Below, in pieces: positions 17,678 to 26,507 of a stretch of DNA of 44,743 bases. Origin of the DNA: CALFUK01 sp964398295 (GTDB lineage Bacteria > Bacteroidota > Bacteroidia > Chitinophagales > Saprospiraceae); contig CAYNMW010000008.1 in NCBI GenBank assembly GCA_964398295.1, positions 1-44,743 of the forward strand, written 5' to 3'. The notes beneath the pieces were generated by a model. That model was not told where the DNA came from and ran no database searches. It was given only the letters and a program-made list of their open reading frames with translations. Position 1 is the first letter of the stretch, and each line of letters starts with the position of its first letter. A program made the translations under genes and the position numbers.

Positions 17678-18091
17678 TCAATGTGGCAAATACTTTCTCA
17701 GCATGCCATAAACAAGAGTCCCAAACAAGGCACTTAAGATAACAACTGCCACAATATAAACACCATTCCCTAACAGCACATAAAGTGGTCCAGGACACGC
17801 TCCCGTCATCGCCCAACCAAGTCCAAAACATGTCCCTCCAAAAATACTGGCCCAATAGGTCTTTGGTTTTTCAGCAAATGTTGGTGCTGTTCCATCTACT
17901 GTTTTAAATGAGCTTTTCTTCATCCAATATTGCATGATTGCTCCAACAACAACAGCTACGCCTATAATGCCATACATGTGAAAACTTTGGAAGTGAAACA
18001 TTTCCTGAATTCGATACCAAGAGACAGCTTCAGATTTTGTCATCGTAATTCCGAATAAAATACCAATAAAGAGAAATACTATCTTTTTCAT
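17678..18091 (-). CDS. YeeE/YedE-type sulfur transporter half, DUF6691-like
   Basis: The 137-residue protein has four hydrophobic segments and the conserved motif GWAMTGACPGPLYVLLGNG, whose cysteine (near residue 97) is typical of the YeeE/YedE (thiosulfate or sulfur carrier) fold. It is the second of two half-size genes; together they make the equivalent of one full-length YeeE protein. Its start overlaps the stop of the upstream partner by four bases. It probably forms a heteromeric inner-membrane carrier for a reduced-sulfur compound. Confidence 0.88.
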   Translation of the reverse strand: MKKIVFLFIGILFGITMTKSEAVSWYRIQEMFHFQSFHMYGIIGVAVVVGAIMQYWMKKSSFKTVDGTAPTFAEKPKTYWASIFGGTCFGLGWAMTGACPGPLYVLLGNGVYIVAVVILSALFGTLVYGMLRKYLPH

Positions 18092-18654
18092 ATCATTAAT
18101 ACTTTAGGAAGAATCAAATGCGCCATTAATAAGCCGCCGATAAAAAAACCAATAACTGCAACTAAAGAAGGCAACTGAAAATTTGATAAGCCTGTGATTG
18201 CATGTCCGGATGTACATCCACCAGCATAACGAGTACCAAACCCAATAAGAAAACCACCTATAACAAATAATACAAAGCCTTTAACCGAAAACAAGGTCTC
18301 CATATTGAATAAACTTCCTGGTACCAACTCATTCCCTATTTGATTAACTCCCATATTCGATAATGTAGAGACTGTTTGTTGACTCAGCTCAACTGGTTCT
18401 AGATTGGGAAATAATTGTCCAGCAATAACTCCTCCTATAATCGCTCCTAATGCAAAGAGCAGTAGCCAATCATGAGACTTCCAGTCATAGTCAAAATAAT
18501 CTGCTAATCGCTTGGCTCCTCCAATAGAGCACATCGCTCGAAAAGAAGAAGAAACTCCAAACCGTTTACCAAAATAAATCAGCAGAAACATATTAAATAC
18601 GAGCATCAGTCCAGAGATAGACCAATGCCAAGGTTGTGATAGAAAATGTATCAT
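18088..18654 (-). CDS. YeeE/YedE family thiosulfate/sulfur transporter half
   Basis: The 188-residue membrane protein has about five hydrophobic segments and the family motif FGTRYAGGCTSGHAITG with a cysteine near residue 147. In known YeeE the conserved cysteines pass thiosulfate along a narrow pore. The early segment FRAMCSIGGAKRLADYF is also typical of the first half of the Bacteroidota pair. It is coupled by a four-base overlap to the second half. Upstream (18655-18891) there is a repeat element and no obvious promoter. Confidence 0.9.
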   Translation of the reverse strand: MIHFLSQPWHWSISGLMLVFNMFLLIYFGKRFGVSSSFRAMCSIGGAKRLADYFDYDWKSHDWLLLFALGAIIGGVIAGQLFPNLEPVELSQQTVSTLSNMGVNQIGNELVPGSLFNMETLFSVKGFVLFVIGGFLIGFGTRYAGGCTSGHAITGLSNFQLPSLVAVIGFFIGGLLMAHLILPKVLMI

Positions 18655-18731
18655 AAGTATAAATGAAGGTAAATATAGAGATATGTAAATAAGTTTACTC
18701 AGATTGGCAATTATCAGATGGACAACGCATG

Positions 18732-18868
18732 TTCACCCTATTAATCTCCTCTGACGAGTCTGACACGATCCCGATAGCTATCGGGAGAGTCGTCATGACC
18801 TCAGGTGAGACAGTTTTTTGGGCTAATAATGTAAATGCCTGCCCTCGAGGGAGGTCAGGAGAGTGAAA
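18732..18868. repeat. Imperfect inverted-repeat element, copy 1
   Basis: A 137-bp intergenic stretch runs from TTCACCCT to AGAGTGAA, whose ends are complementary at their tips. Its right part (18820-18866) matches 40787-40833 at most positions (GGGCTAATAmTGTAAATGCCT, then CCCTyGAGGG, then AGGTyAGG). An extra palindromic block sits in the middle. It appears to be a miniature non-autonomous repeat related to the copy near 40.8 kb. Confidence 0.75.
18769..18786. repeat. Perfect 18-bp palindrome inside repeat copy 1
   Basis: TCCCGATAGCTATCGGGA is a perfect palindrome. It is nested within a further inverted repeat (TGACGA at 18752-18757 with TCGTCA at 18790-18795). As RNA or single-stranded DNA it would form a compact hairpin on either strand. 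No T-tract follows, so it is unlikely to be a terminator. Confidence 0.8.
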
Positions 18869-18891
18869 GCTATTATGCCCCATCATTCATT

Positions 18892-21249
18892 TTATTGTAT
18901 CTCATCAAATTGCAATCGTTCATTTGGACCAAATTCCTTGACAAGTTCATTATAAATAAGTCGCTTTCTTTCTTCTCCGGTTTTAAAAGCCTTTCTTACT
19001 TGATTGCGATCTCTTCTGTATTGATAACTTTCGCTAGTCCCATTAATGACATAGTGGAGATTGAACATACCATTTCGTCTATCGGGCTTTGGTGGTAAAT
19101 CAGGATTGTGTCTTTTAAATTTATTTGCAAGAATTTGTCCAGCATTTACCTTCAAATAATAGGCTTGTACATTTTCAATCGAATGGTAACCACTTACTAA
19201 AAAATTTGCGGCATTGCTTTGAATAAACATGGTTGGTACAAATAAATTCTTGCCTTTTATTTCAAGGTAGTTATTTAATTCCGTGAATTTAATATCCTTT
19301 AAATCATTAATGTTGACCATTGAGGAAAACTGCTTCATCATCTCCAAATTTTTGATCTGACCATTTTTTATTTTAGCTGAGATCAAGCCTTTAGTTTTTG
19401 TTGGCAATATATTCCATTCTTCATCATAGAAGAGATCAAAGCTAGCCAAGCTTGAAAATGTTCCTTTCAGTTGCTTATCCGTAATTACCGTTTGTCCAAA
19501 ATTTTCAGTTTGTGCAAAACATTCTTTTAAATCAATATTGTCTCCATCTATAGTGAAATGATATTGGTATTCATCAGAATCATGCTTCAATCTTCCATTA
19601 GACTTAATATATCCGTCAAATACTTTAGCCTCTACTGTTGTTGCCAATACATCATTGATGCTTCTCAATTCTGCGTTGACTTTAGTCATGTCTATTTTAT
19701 TAAAGAGAAGTTTATCAACAGCTATAGAGACATACAATCTATTTTCTTCTAAAAAATTAGATCCGCGGCTTTCTGAAGAATTGCTAAAATGTAATATATC
19801 TGTGGCATTTATTTTCTCACCATTGATCTGACACTTAAATACATTTTTGTTTTCTTCGATAACAAACAAGCCATTTAGTGTAAATTCCGAATCCTCCAAT
19901 TCGACTTCTAAACCACTAAAATGAAGTTCTTCACCGATGCTCCTTATTTTTCCGTTATCTGCTTTTACTATTTTATCCAAATTCGATTGTAATCGAATAT
20001 TCTTAAAATCGCCACTAAAATCTAGATATTCTAGGATAGATTTATCTGTAGCAATTGGATATTGGTTTATAGCAAACTCCTCAATCGCGATTGTGCCGTC
20101 CAATTTGGTCAATACTGAATCTCCAGTTATTGTGTGTAATGGTTTGATTGGTATATTTCCTTCAATGGAGACAGATTCAAGGATATTTTGTTTAATTGAA
20201 TACTGTAAATCTGCATTTAATTTCTCTCCATCTATTTCCAATTCTAATTGCTGAAGTGCTAGCTCCTCTTGGTTTCCTGTCAACGTAGAATGTATATCTT
20301 CAAATTGTATTTGCGTCTCCCTTCCTCTGGTGATCGCACCATTTTTAATATATACTGTATAATCAATATCAGATACATCGTCAAAAGAAACAATTCCTGA
20401 CACCTTTCCTTCCAATGCTATTTGTTTTTCTTCGTCAAGTGTTATCTCAGAGAGCCAGGTATTTAATCTATTGACTTTCCAATTTTGTATATCAAGTTTT
20501 ATGTCCCGTTGTGAATTTGATGAATTAAACCAGCCTTCCATTGTCAAACCCTGGTCAAGTTGGCTGGGTGCAATCGTCACAATCTTAGATGATTTGTCAA
20601 ATGATAAGTCAGCCTGAAACGAATCATTAATTTTAATCAGTTGATGGTCTCCATTGTTGATGACATAATCCAAAGACAATCTACCTTGTGCAAAAATATT
20701 TACCTCGGCATCACTACTTTTTAATTCCATGTCTGCATCGACAAGTGTGAGTTGCGTAATCTGATCTGCAGTTCCTCTGTCGATGACAACCTTGAAGTTT
20801 TCAACTATTAAATGATCTATATTGATTAATGGTGACGTATCAGAGGAGTTATTAGAATTGGTGATCAAATCTACAATGTTCCATTTTTGGTTTCTTTCTC
20901 TCAAGGTTACTGACCCATTTTTAATAACAAGACGGCTAATGACAGGATCCGAGAAGATAGATTTAAAGATGTTAATCCTGACTTGAAATTCTTCAAGTTC
21001 TAAAGCAGTATCATAGTCATTATCATAAAAAGTCGGATTACTTAAGTCTAATGATATCGATGGAAATGAGTTGATGTAATTGAAATTTGCATCTCCATAC
21101 TTCAACTGACTATTGGTTATTTTGTCTAATTGCTGAAGTGCTGCAGATTCTATTCGTTGCTGAAACAATACAGAAAGTAGAATAGAAAAAAGGACAATCA
21201 GGCTGATAATAATTAACAGCCATTTCAGTAGTTGAATGATGGTCTTCAT
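18892..21249 (-). CDS. AsmA-like (AsmA/DUF748/TamB-type) envelope protein
   Basis: The 785-residue protein has a single N-terminal membrane anchor (residues 9-28, LKWLLIIISLIVLFSILLSV). A long beta-rich periplasmic region follows, with repeated short hydrophobic/polar strands. The pattern INIFKSIFSDPVISRLVIKNGSV near residue 95 and late GQIKNLEMM...IKGKNLFVPTMFIQS blocks fit the AsmA family. Such proteins are thought to help lipid transfer or outer-membrane assembly. The C-terminal 50 residues are charged. TATGTTTG, 15 bp upstream of the ATG, resembles a -7 box, but no TTG lies at the right distance. It is divergent from the T9SS protein gene. Confidence 0.85.
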   Translation of the reverse strand: MKTIIQLLKWLLIIISLIVLFSILLSVLFQQRIESAALQQLDKITNSQLKYGDANFNYINSFPSISLDLSNPTFYDNDYDTALELEEFQVRINIFKSIFSDPVISRLVIKNGSVTLRERNQKWNIVDLITNSNNSSDTSPLINIDHLIVENFKVVIDRGTADQITQLTLVDADMELKSSDAEVNIFAQGRLSLDYVINNGDHQLIKINDSFQADLSFDKSSKIVTIAPSQLDQGLTMEGWFNSSNSQRDIKLDIQNWKVNRLNTWLSEITLDEEKQIALEGKVSGIVSFDDVSDIDYTVYIKNGAITRGRETQIQFEDIHSTLTGNQEELALQQLELEIDGEKLNADLQYSIKQNILESVSIEGNIPIKPLHTITGDSVLTKLDGTIAIEEFAINQYPIATDKSILEYLDFSGDFKNIRLQSNLDKIVKADNGKIRSIGEELHFSGLEVELEDSEFTLNGLFVIEENKNVFKCQINGEKINATDILHFSNSSESRGSNFLEENRLYVSIAVDKLLFNKIDMTKVNAELRSINDVLATTVEAKVFDGYIKSNGRLKHDSDEYQYHFTIDGDNIDLKECFAQTENFGQTVITDKQLKGTFSSLASFDLFYDEEWNILPTKTKGLISAKIKNGQIKNLEMMKQFSSMVNINDLKDIKFTELNNYLEIKGKNLFVPTMFIQSNAANFLVSGYHSIENVQAYYLKVNAGQILANKFKRHNPDLPPKPDRRNGMFNLHYVINGTSESYQYRRDRNQVRKAFKTGEERKRLIYNELVKEFGPNERLQFDEIQ

Positions 21250-21690
21250 TAGATATATATATCAAACATATGATTCATTAGTATTATGATACGGGTTTTT
21301 TGATTTAGTCACCTTTTTTTGCTTAATCACTTTGAATGGTCTTTATGCCTAGTAAATGAATTTAGTTTTGGCGCTCACTTGCTGTAATTAATTCCAAATG
21401 CCAATTATATAAGCAATGAAAACGACGTCTATGCCTTTAAAGACATTTCATATGAAAATGACATTTATATATTTTTTACCTATTAGAATTCTACCAAATT
21501 AGAGCTTAGAACTCTAACTTGAAGAGTTTGAAGGACTTATATAATTAGAAGTAAGCATATGATCTTTCGTTGTTAAGAGAAACCTGAATCTGCTGTCTTT
21601 ATAAACACTTTATACATTAAATAATTACATAATGTATAAAACATTCATTTTGAGTTATTAAATTCGCTGTTGACTAAAGTTTCAAAAGCC
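21250..21690. other. Intergenic region between divergent AsmA-like and T9SS genes
   Basis: These 441 AT-rich bases contain no credible ORF. They include a 12-bp palindrome TTTCATATGAAA (21446-21457), a repeat TTAGAG/CTCTAA near 21500, and a perfect 10-bp inverted repeat at 21610-21639. Promoters for both divergent genes should lie here, but I could not fix one. Confidence 0.6.
21610..21639. promoter_or_regulatory. Perfect 10-bp inverted repeat upstream of the T9SS protein gene
   Basis: TTATACATTA and TAATGTATAA are exact reverse complements separated by 10 bases, ending 51 bp before the ATG at 21691. This could be a binding site for a dimeric regulator or a 5'-UTR hairpin. No T-tract follows, so it is not a terminator. 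Confidence 0.5.
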
Positions 21691-24084
21691 ATGAACAAAC
21701 TAATTATCAGTTTATTCCTAACACTACTATCTACAACATTGGTGTTAGCAAATTTATCTTCAGAAGAAGAATTTTCAGTTGGTATCATTTGCCCTGCAGA
21801 CCAATGGGTCGGCTGTGATGCAGATATCCAGTATCTACATATTTATGGAGATGCTTTTTTTAAAGATTATTATGGCAATACCTTTAAGCTTCCTGAGCCT
21901 AAGGTCAACAGGTTTGTCAGCCAGTGCAACATTGGCTATATTGAAAGAACTTGGCAGCACAAATCAAACGGTAGATGGTATGAATGCACACAAACTATCT
22001 ATGTCGGCGAGCAAGCAACAGAGCCTACTATTTACTGGCCTCGTGAAGGCTTAACTTTAGAAGGATGCCAACCAAACATATTACCAAAGAATTTACCACA
22101 GTATTACGATGAGCCTTTCTATTCAGGAGATCATTGTTCTAATTTGTTGAGTACATATAAGGATCAATTGTTTACCATTAGCGGTGGATGCAAAAAGATT
22201 ATACGCAGATGGACTGTTATTGATTGGTGTCAGTATGTCCCAAATGCCTATCCGACGAAAGGGTTTTATGAACATTACCAAACGATCAAGGTAATCAACA
22301 ATGAAGTACCATCAGCATATGAAAATCCAATGATTGAAGTAAATGCATCTTCATGTAGTGGAGCATATGTCGATGTGCCTGATTTGGTTGTTGGTGCAGC
22401 TGATTGTGATGGCGAGTATGACATAACCAATAATTCGTCTTATTCAGATTATAAAAAAGCAAATGCAAGTGGTCACTATCCAGTAGGTATGCACACGATA
22501 TCTTATAGAGTAGAGTATGGCTGTGGGTCATTTGCCAATTTTACGCAGGTTATTAAAGTCAACAATAATTTATCTCCAGTGCCATTGTGTATAAGCGGTG
22601 TTTCAATCGCGTTAATGCCTATTGATGAAGACAGAGATGGTACACCAGAAAATGGTTCTGTTTTAATATGGGCCAAAGATTTTGATGTTAAAAGTTATCA
22701 TCCTTGCGATTTGGATATAAGTTTTTCTTTTGATGCAGAACAAACATTGATGTCCACAGAGTTTACTTGTTCGAATGTAGGCTTTAATGAATTAGACATT
22801 TATGTCACTGATTCTAATGGCAATCAATCTTTCTGTACAATTGGGGTATTGGTTCAAAACAATGCTGCTAATATTCCGAACTGCGATGCCAATTCAACTC
22901 CAGAAAATGATGTTCCTGTTGAAAATGATGTTCCTGTTGAGGATTCACCTCAGGATACCATTTATGCTGATACGCCAATCGACACTTCAGTTGTAGATGT
23001 TCCAGTCGATACCATGGCTGTTGATGTTCCAGTAGACACCACAGCCGTTGATGTTCCAGTAGAAATGGATATGCCTATTGACAGTATGTATCCGATAGAT
23101 ACCAGTTTACTAGAAGACCCTATCGTCATGGACACCATGAATATTGATACGATGGTTATTGACTCGATGGATTATACTGTGATGGAGCCCGATACAATGA
23201 TGCAGGAAGAACAAGACACTTCTAATTTTGGTATGATCTATGGCAATATGACAAGTGTTGATGGTGCAGCAATTACCTCAGGTTCGTTATTATTTGAAAC
23301 ACCAGAGGTTGCTGGTCAACAATCATATTCACAACAGGTAGATATCAATAGTAATGGCGAATATATACTTACCAATATACCGTTGGGACAAGATGTTAAT
23401 GTTTCGCCGAGTTTAGATATTGAAGCATATAGAAATAACATTTCAACAGCTGATGGAATAATCCTCTTCGAGCACCTTACTGGTATTAACAAAATACAAG
23501 ATCCTCATCGATTGATAGCAGCAGATATTGATCAAGATGGCGATATAGATTTTGATGATGTCGAATTTTTAGTGGATTACATAGCTGAAACGATAGCTGC
23601 TTTGCCAGCTGCCGAATGGGTTTTTGCTGATGCCAATTATGCTTTTGTCAACCCTACAGCTCCGTGGGCTGAAAATTATTTAGCTTCATCTGTTCGATTG
23701 TCAGAACCAATTTCTAATATGAACTTTATTGGCGTACAGATTGGTGATTTAGGCAATATTGATCTTGAAAGTAGAAGTGATTTACAAACACTGCAAAATG
23801 ACATTGATCACCACCAAAATAAAGCGCTTAATGCTATAGCTATAACGCCTAATCCGTTTACAAACGAATTTACAATTTCTGTTCATTCTGAAACGAACCA
23901 AATTGCGTCAATGCAATTGTTTGATATGAGTGGAAAGTTAATCAGCGATAAGACAATTAATTTGCGAAAGGGAAATACTGATTCAACAATTGATTTTTCT
24001 GATAGTCCATATAGTGGAACAATGATTTATTTAATCACTACAGAAAATCAACAATACCAAGGAAAAATTATGCGGTTGAGGTAA
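21691..24084 (+). CDS. T9SS-secreted protein with dockerin-like domain and acidic repeat linker
   Basis: I choose ATG 21691, where a signal peptide begins (MNKLIISLFLTLLSTTLVLA), over the in-frame TTG at 21670. The 797-residue protein has a Cys-rich N-terminal region with GCKKIIRRWTVIDWCQY, common in large Saprospiraceae surface proteins, then Ig-like/HYR-like strands. An acidic low-complexity linker (about 400-510) of DVPVDT-type repeats follows. Next is a dockerin-like stretch with a calcium-loop pattern DIDQDGDIDFDD near residue 610. The C-terminal type IX sorting domain starts near 717 (ITPNPFTNEFTISV) and ends KIMRLR. It is probably a cell-surface or released adhesive or structural protein. 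No catalytic domain is visible. Confidence 0.88.
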   Translation: MNKLIISLFLTLLSTTLVLANLSSEEEFSVGIICPADQWVGCDADIQYLHIYGDAFFKDYYGNTFKLPEPKVNRFVSQCNIGYIERTWQHKSNGRWYECTQTIYVGEQATEPTIYWPREGLTLEGCQPNILPKNLPQYYDEPFYSGDHCSNLLSTYKDQLFTISGGCKKIIRRWTVIDWCQYVPNAYPTKGFYEHYQTIKVINNEVPSAYENPMIEVNASSCSGAYVDVPDLVVGAADCDGEYDITNNSSYSDYKKANASGHYPVGMHTISYRVEYGCGSFANFTQVIKVNNNLSPVPLCISGVSIALMPIDEDRDGTPENGSVLIWAKDFDVKSYHPCDLDISFSFDAEQTLMSTEFTCSNVGFNELDIYVTDSNGNQSFCTIGVLVQNNAANIPNCDANSTPENDVPVENDVPVEDSPQDTIYADTPIDTSVVDVPVDTMAVDVPVDTTAVDVPVEMDMPIDSMYPIDTSLLEDPIVMDTMNIDTMVIDSMDYTVMEPDTMMQEEQDTSNFGMIYGNMTSVDGAAITSGSLLFETPEVAGQQSYSQQVDINSNGEYILTNIPLGQDVNVSPSLDIEAYRNNISTADGIILFEHLTGINKIQDPHRLIAADIDQDGDIDFDDVEFLVDYIAETIAALPAAEWVFADANYAFVNPTAPWAENYLASSVRLSEPISNMNFIGVQIGDLGNIDLESRSDLQTLQNDIDHHQNKALNAIAITPNPFTNEFTISVHSETNQIASMQLFDMSGKLISDKTINLRKGNTDSTIDFSDSPYSGTMIYLITTENQQYQGKIMRLR
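22903..23070 (+). repeat. Short coding tandem repeats in the acidic linker
   Basis: An exact 18-bp tandem duplication occurs at 22903-22920 and 22921-22938 (two END-VPV units). From 22990 to 23070 come three degenerate copies of a unit encoding VDVPVD/E. The units keep the reading frame, so repeat number can change without breaking the protein. Confidence 0.75.
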
Positions 24085-24110
24085 TACTGCATAATATAAA
24101 ATGATAAAAA

Positions 24111-24143
24111 AGCTCGGGACAATTTTTGTTTCGGGCTTTTTTT
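24111..24143 (+). terminator. Rho-independent terminator of the T9SS protein gene
   Basis: AGCTCGGGACA pairs along all 11 positions (three G-U wobbles) with TGTTTCGGGCT around a 5-base loop, followed by a run of T residues. It begins 27 bp after the stop codon at 24084. Confidence 0.88.
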
Positions 24144-24202
24144 ATAAGAGAAACTCGAGAGCATAGAGCACTCAAATTATATAATTCATGAGTAAGTAGG
24201 TG

Positions 24203-24784
24203 CGACCTCTCTGAGGTCGGGAAAGGAGCTAATCTGTATTTTCTAACATACTTTGATCTCAATGAGGTCAATGGAACATAAGCGGCATATCTTACATAAT
24301 TTTATCTCGATGAATTCTATGAAATTAATCGAGCATTTCTGAGGTCTTTTTATGCTAAAAAAAACTATAGAATAATCGTATTTTAGATACGTGCATAAGT
24401 GCAAATTCAAATGCTTTTATTTATTTCAAGCGAGAAAAATCCACTAGTGAAATATGCATTATACTATTCTCTCGGATATCTATTATTTACTACTTTAATA
24501 ATTTTATTCTATGTATTACGAACGACTGTATTTAACATGCCAAGCTTTTCTATGGCAATTGGATAGTTTTATTAGTCATTTATTGCTTTGCATTTTACAC
24601 AATTTCATCCCTAGTATTTCATTTTACATATCTAAAGCGTAATTAGTGTGGTCGTAATAGTATCATAAGTTAGTTTTATGCAAACAGATATGAGGGTTGC
24701 AATGCGGAATGCAATTTGACTGCAGAGCGGTCAAAGTATATTAGGAGCCTGCTCCGAAACATGCCTCCGACCACAGAGTGGTCG
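24203..24784. repeat. Cluster of short hairpin repeats (REP-like)
   Basis: The hairpins are CGACCTC-TCT-GAGGTCG (24203-24219), TTGATCTC-AAT-GAGGTCAA (24253-24271), TTTGACTGC-AGA-GCGGTCAAA (24715-24735), GGAGC-CT-GCTCC (24744-24755) and CGACCAC-AGA-GTGGTCG (24768-24784). A similar one, CGGCTCC-AGA-GGAGTCG, ends the window at 44727-44743. The shared plan is GAC/GTC outer pairs and a three-base loop, often AGA or its complement TCT. Confidence 0.7.
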
Positions 24785-24799
24785 CAGTACATTCAAATT

Positions 24800-25261
24800 T
24801 CACTCCTCCCAATCAACTCGTATAGCCACTACTTCAGCTTCGGATGTTTTAACCTCACCTGACCAGGTCTCACAGGAAACAACTGTTTTTCTTCCTTTTA
24901 CTTCTGTCACTTTTGCTTTTAATACAATGGGTAGGTCATTCGATGTTGGCTTTAGGTATTTAATGGTCAATGTGCCTGTCGCATATCTGTAGTAAGGCTT
25001 ACTATCTATATCACGATTTTCTACCTTACAGGCATGTGCCATTGCTGTACACATACAATGACAATCAACCAACGTCGCTTGGATGCCTCCATTCAATACA
25101 CCAGTCCAACCATGGTATTGCTCTTTAGAGTCCCAAATGCAGATGCTCTCTTCACCATCCCAGTAACTTTTAATTTGCAAGCCATTGTGATTGCCAGAAC
25201 CACAGCCAAAGCAAACATTGCCTGGCATATAATCTTGAAAGTATTTTCTTTCTGTTGACAT
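24800..25261 (-). CDS. PaaI-type hotdog-fold thioesterase
   Basis: The 153-residue protein matches the PaaI/YbgC hotdog layout. It has an N-terminal CFGCGSGNHNGLQIK segment, then YHGWTGVLNGGIQATLVDCHC (the HxG-NGG helix region carrying the family active site) and a late beta-sheet with LTIKYLKPTSNDLPIVLKAKV. Such enzymes cleave acyl-CoA thioesters; the acyl substrate is unknown. It is translated right after the M19 dipeptidase gene (16 bp gap). The cysteine-rich N-terminal motif is common in this subgroup. Confidence 0.88.
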   Translation of the reverse strand: MSTERKYFQDYMPGNVCFGCGSGNHNGLQIKSYWDGEESICIWDSKEQYHGWTGVLNGGIQATLVDCHCMCTAMAHACKVENRDIDSKPYYRYATGTLTIKYLKPTSNDLPIVLKAKVTEVKGRKTVVSCETWSGEVKTSEAEVVAIRVDWEE

Positions 25262-25277
25262 ATGTTATTTTTCTTGT

Positions 25278-26447
25278 TTATTTATTTGGCAATGACTGAA
25301 GTAAAAAGCGCTTAACATTTTCGCCCATAATTGCTTTTATTTCTTCTTCACTAAAATCTTGTTTAATCATCTCATCGATCAACAAGCCTAGGCCAGTAAT
25401 GTCAAATGGAGTCGTCACACTTCCATCAAAATCAGAACCTAAAGCAACATGTTGGATTCCAATCAGATCTACAGTATAACGCATTGCTTTCACAATATCC
25501 GCAATAGTATTGCCTCCTGTTGCTCCTGCAAAAAAAGCTATTCCAATAATTCCTTTCTTATCAGCAATTGCTTGCAAATGCTTGTCCGATAAATTCCTTG
25601 GTGAATCGTACGTGCCTTTTACCCCTGTATGGGAAGTAATGATAGGACCATTATATAATGCGAGCACATCATCAATAACTGCTTCAGATGAATGAGCAAC
25701 ATCCATAATCATAGACTTCTTTTCCATTTCCTTGATGACTTCTTTTCCAAAATCTGTCAGTCCACCATGGTGTATGCCATGGGCAGATCCACCCATTTCA
25801 TTATCAAAAAAATGTGTAGGCCCGAGCATCCGTACTCCAGCATCAAACAATTTATTTAGGTTTTCAAGTTTTCCTTCCAAGCAATGTCCTCCTTCAATAC
25901 CGAGAAATCCACCAATGACATTTTTATTTGTTTTTCGTTTGGACAGTAATTCTTGAAAATCAGCCTTTGATTTAACGACAACAAATTCATCATTAAATCT
26001 CCTGGCAGCTTTATGCAATTTTTTGCATTGGTGTAATGCTCTATTTAACAGGCTAAACCAAGTATTTATTGGTTGTCCTTGACCAATTGACAAGAGTGTA
26101 ATGTTATCAAATGTATTTGCATCATTTTCTTGAAAGTTCTGACCTCTTGGTGATTTCGTAACGATTGTAAACGCTTGTAGAACGGTCTGTCCTTCTTGCA
26201 TTCGTTTAAAATCAACATGGCCATAAGTAGATGCCTTTGTTAGGTCTCTATCCCACAACAAAGCATCACTATGCAAATCAGCAATGAAATCTATGCTTGT
26301 CATGAGTTGCTTTGCATGATCGCTAACTTGGTAAGGTTTGGCTATACTTGTCTTGTTTGCGCCCTTTTCAAAAACAGCCGGAACAATCAAGGTGAATAAC
26401 CAATACAAAATCAATAATGCGAGTATAGTGTAGAGGATACCTTTCAT
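25278..26447 (-). CDS. Membrane-anchored M19 (renal) dipeptidase
   Basis: The 389-residue protein starts with one membrane segment (about residues 4-22) and then carries the M19 zinc motifs in order: DLHSDALLWD, GIEGGHCLEG, DVAHSSEAVIDDV, ITSHTG with DSPRNLSD, and HVALGSDFDG. The fold is a TIM barrel that hydrolyses dipeptides, including some with a D-residue at the C-terminal side. The anchor suggests action on the outer face of the inner membrane. It lies between the FtsX-type permease gene upstream (60 bp gap) and the thioesterase gene downstream. Confidence 0.93.
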   Translation of the reverse strand: MKGILYTILALLILYWLFTLIVPAVFEKGANKTSIAKPYQVSDHAKQLMTSIDFIADLHSDALLWDRDLTKASTYGHVDFKRMQEGQTVLQAFTIVTKSPRGQNFQENDANTFDNITLLSIGQGQPINTWFSLLNRALHQCKKLHKAARRFNDEFVVVKSKADFQELLSKRKTNKNVIGGFLGIEGGHCLEGKLENLNKLFDAGVRMLGPTHFFDNEMGGSAHGIHHGGLTDFGKEVIKEMEKKSMIMDVAHSSEAVIDDVLALYNGPIITSHTGVKGTYDSPRNLSDKHLQAIADKKGIIGIAFFAGATGGNTIADIVKAMRYTVDLIGIQHVALGSDFDGSVTTPFDITGLGLLIDEMIKQDFSEEEIKAIMGENVKRFLLQSLPNK

Positions 26448-26507
26448 ATAAACAATATAAATGACAACGTAATGAAATGTAAGTTAAGGCTTACTAATGG
26501 AATGTAG

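Larger units (their letters stand above)
24085..24799. other. Repeat-rich intergenic region
   Basis: These 715 bp after the T9SS gene hold a terminator and then no credible ORF. Five short hairpins are scattered through it: 24203-24219, 24253-24271, 24715-24735, 24744-24755 and 24768-24784. Most have stems of 6-9 bp around a three-base loop. The middle part (24300-24700) is plain AT-rich DNA in which I see nothing further. Confidence 0.7.

Noticed and set aside
18695..18886. 63-residue minus-strand ORF in the YeeE upstream region
   Set aside because: It is almost wholly composed of the inverted-repeat element; no protein-like pattern.
21670..21690. TTG start for the T9SS-secreted protein
   Set aside because: ATG 21691 begins a normal signal peptide; the extension would place seven polar residues before it.
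24203..24784. CRISPR array
   Set aside because: The repeats are short, differ in stem sequence and are irregularly spaced; no constant repeat-spacer pattern and no cas genes.
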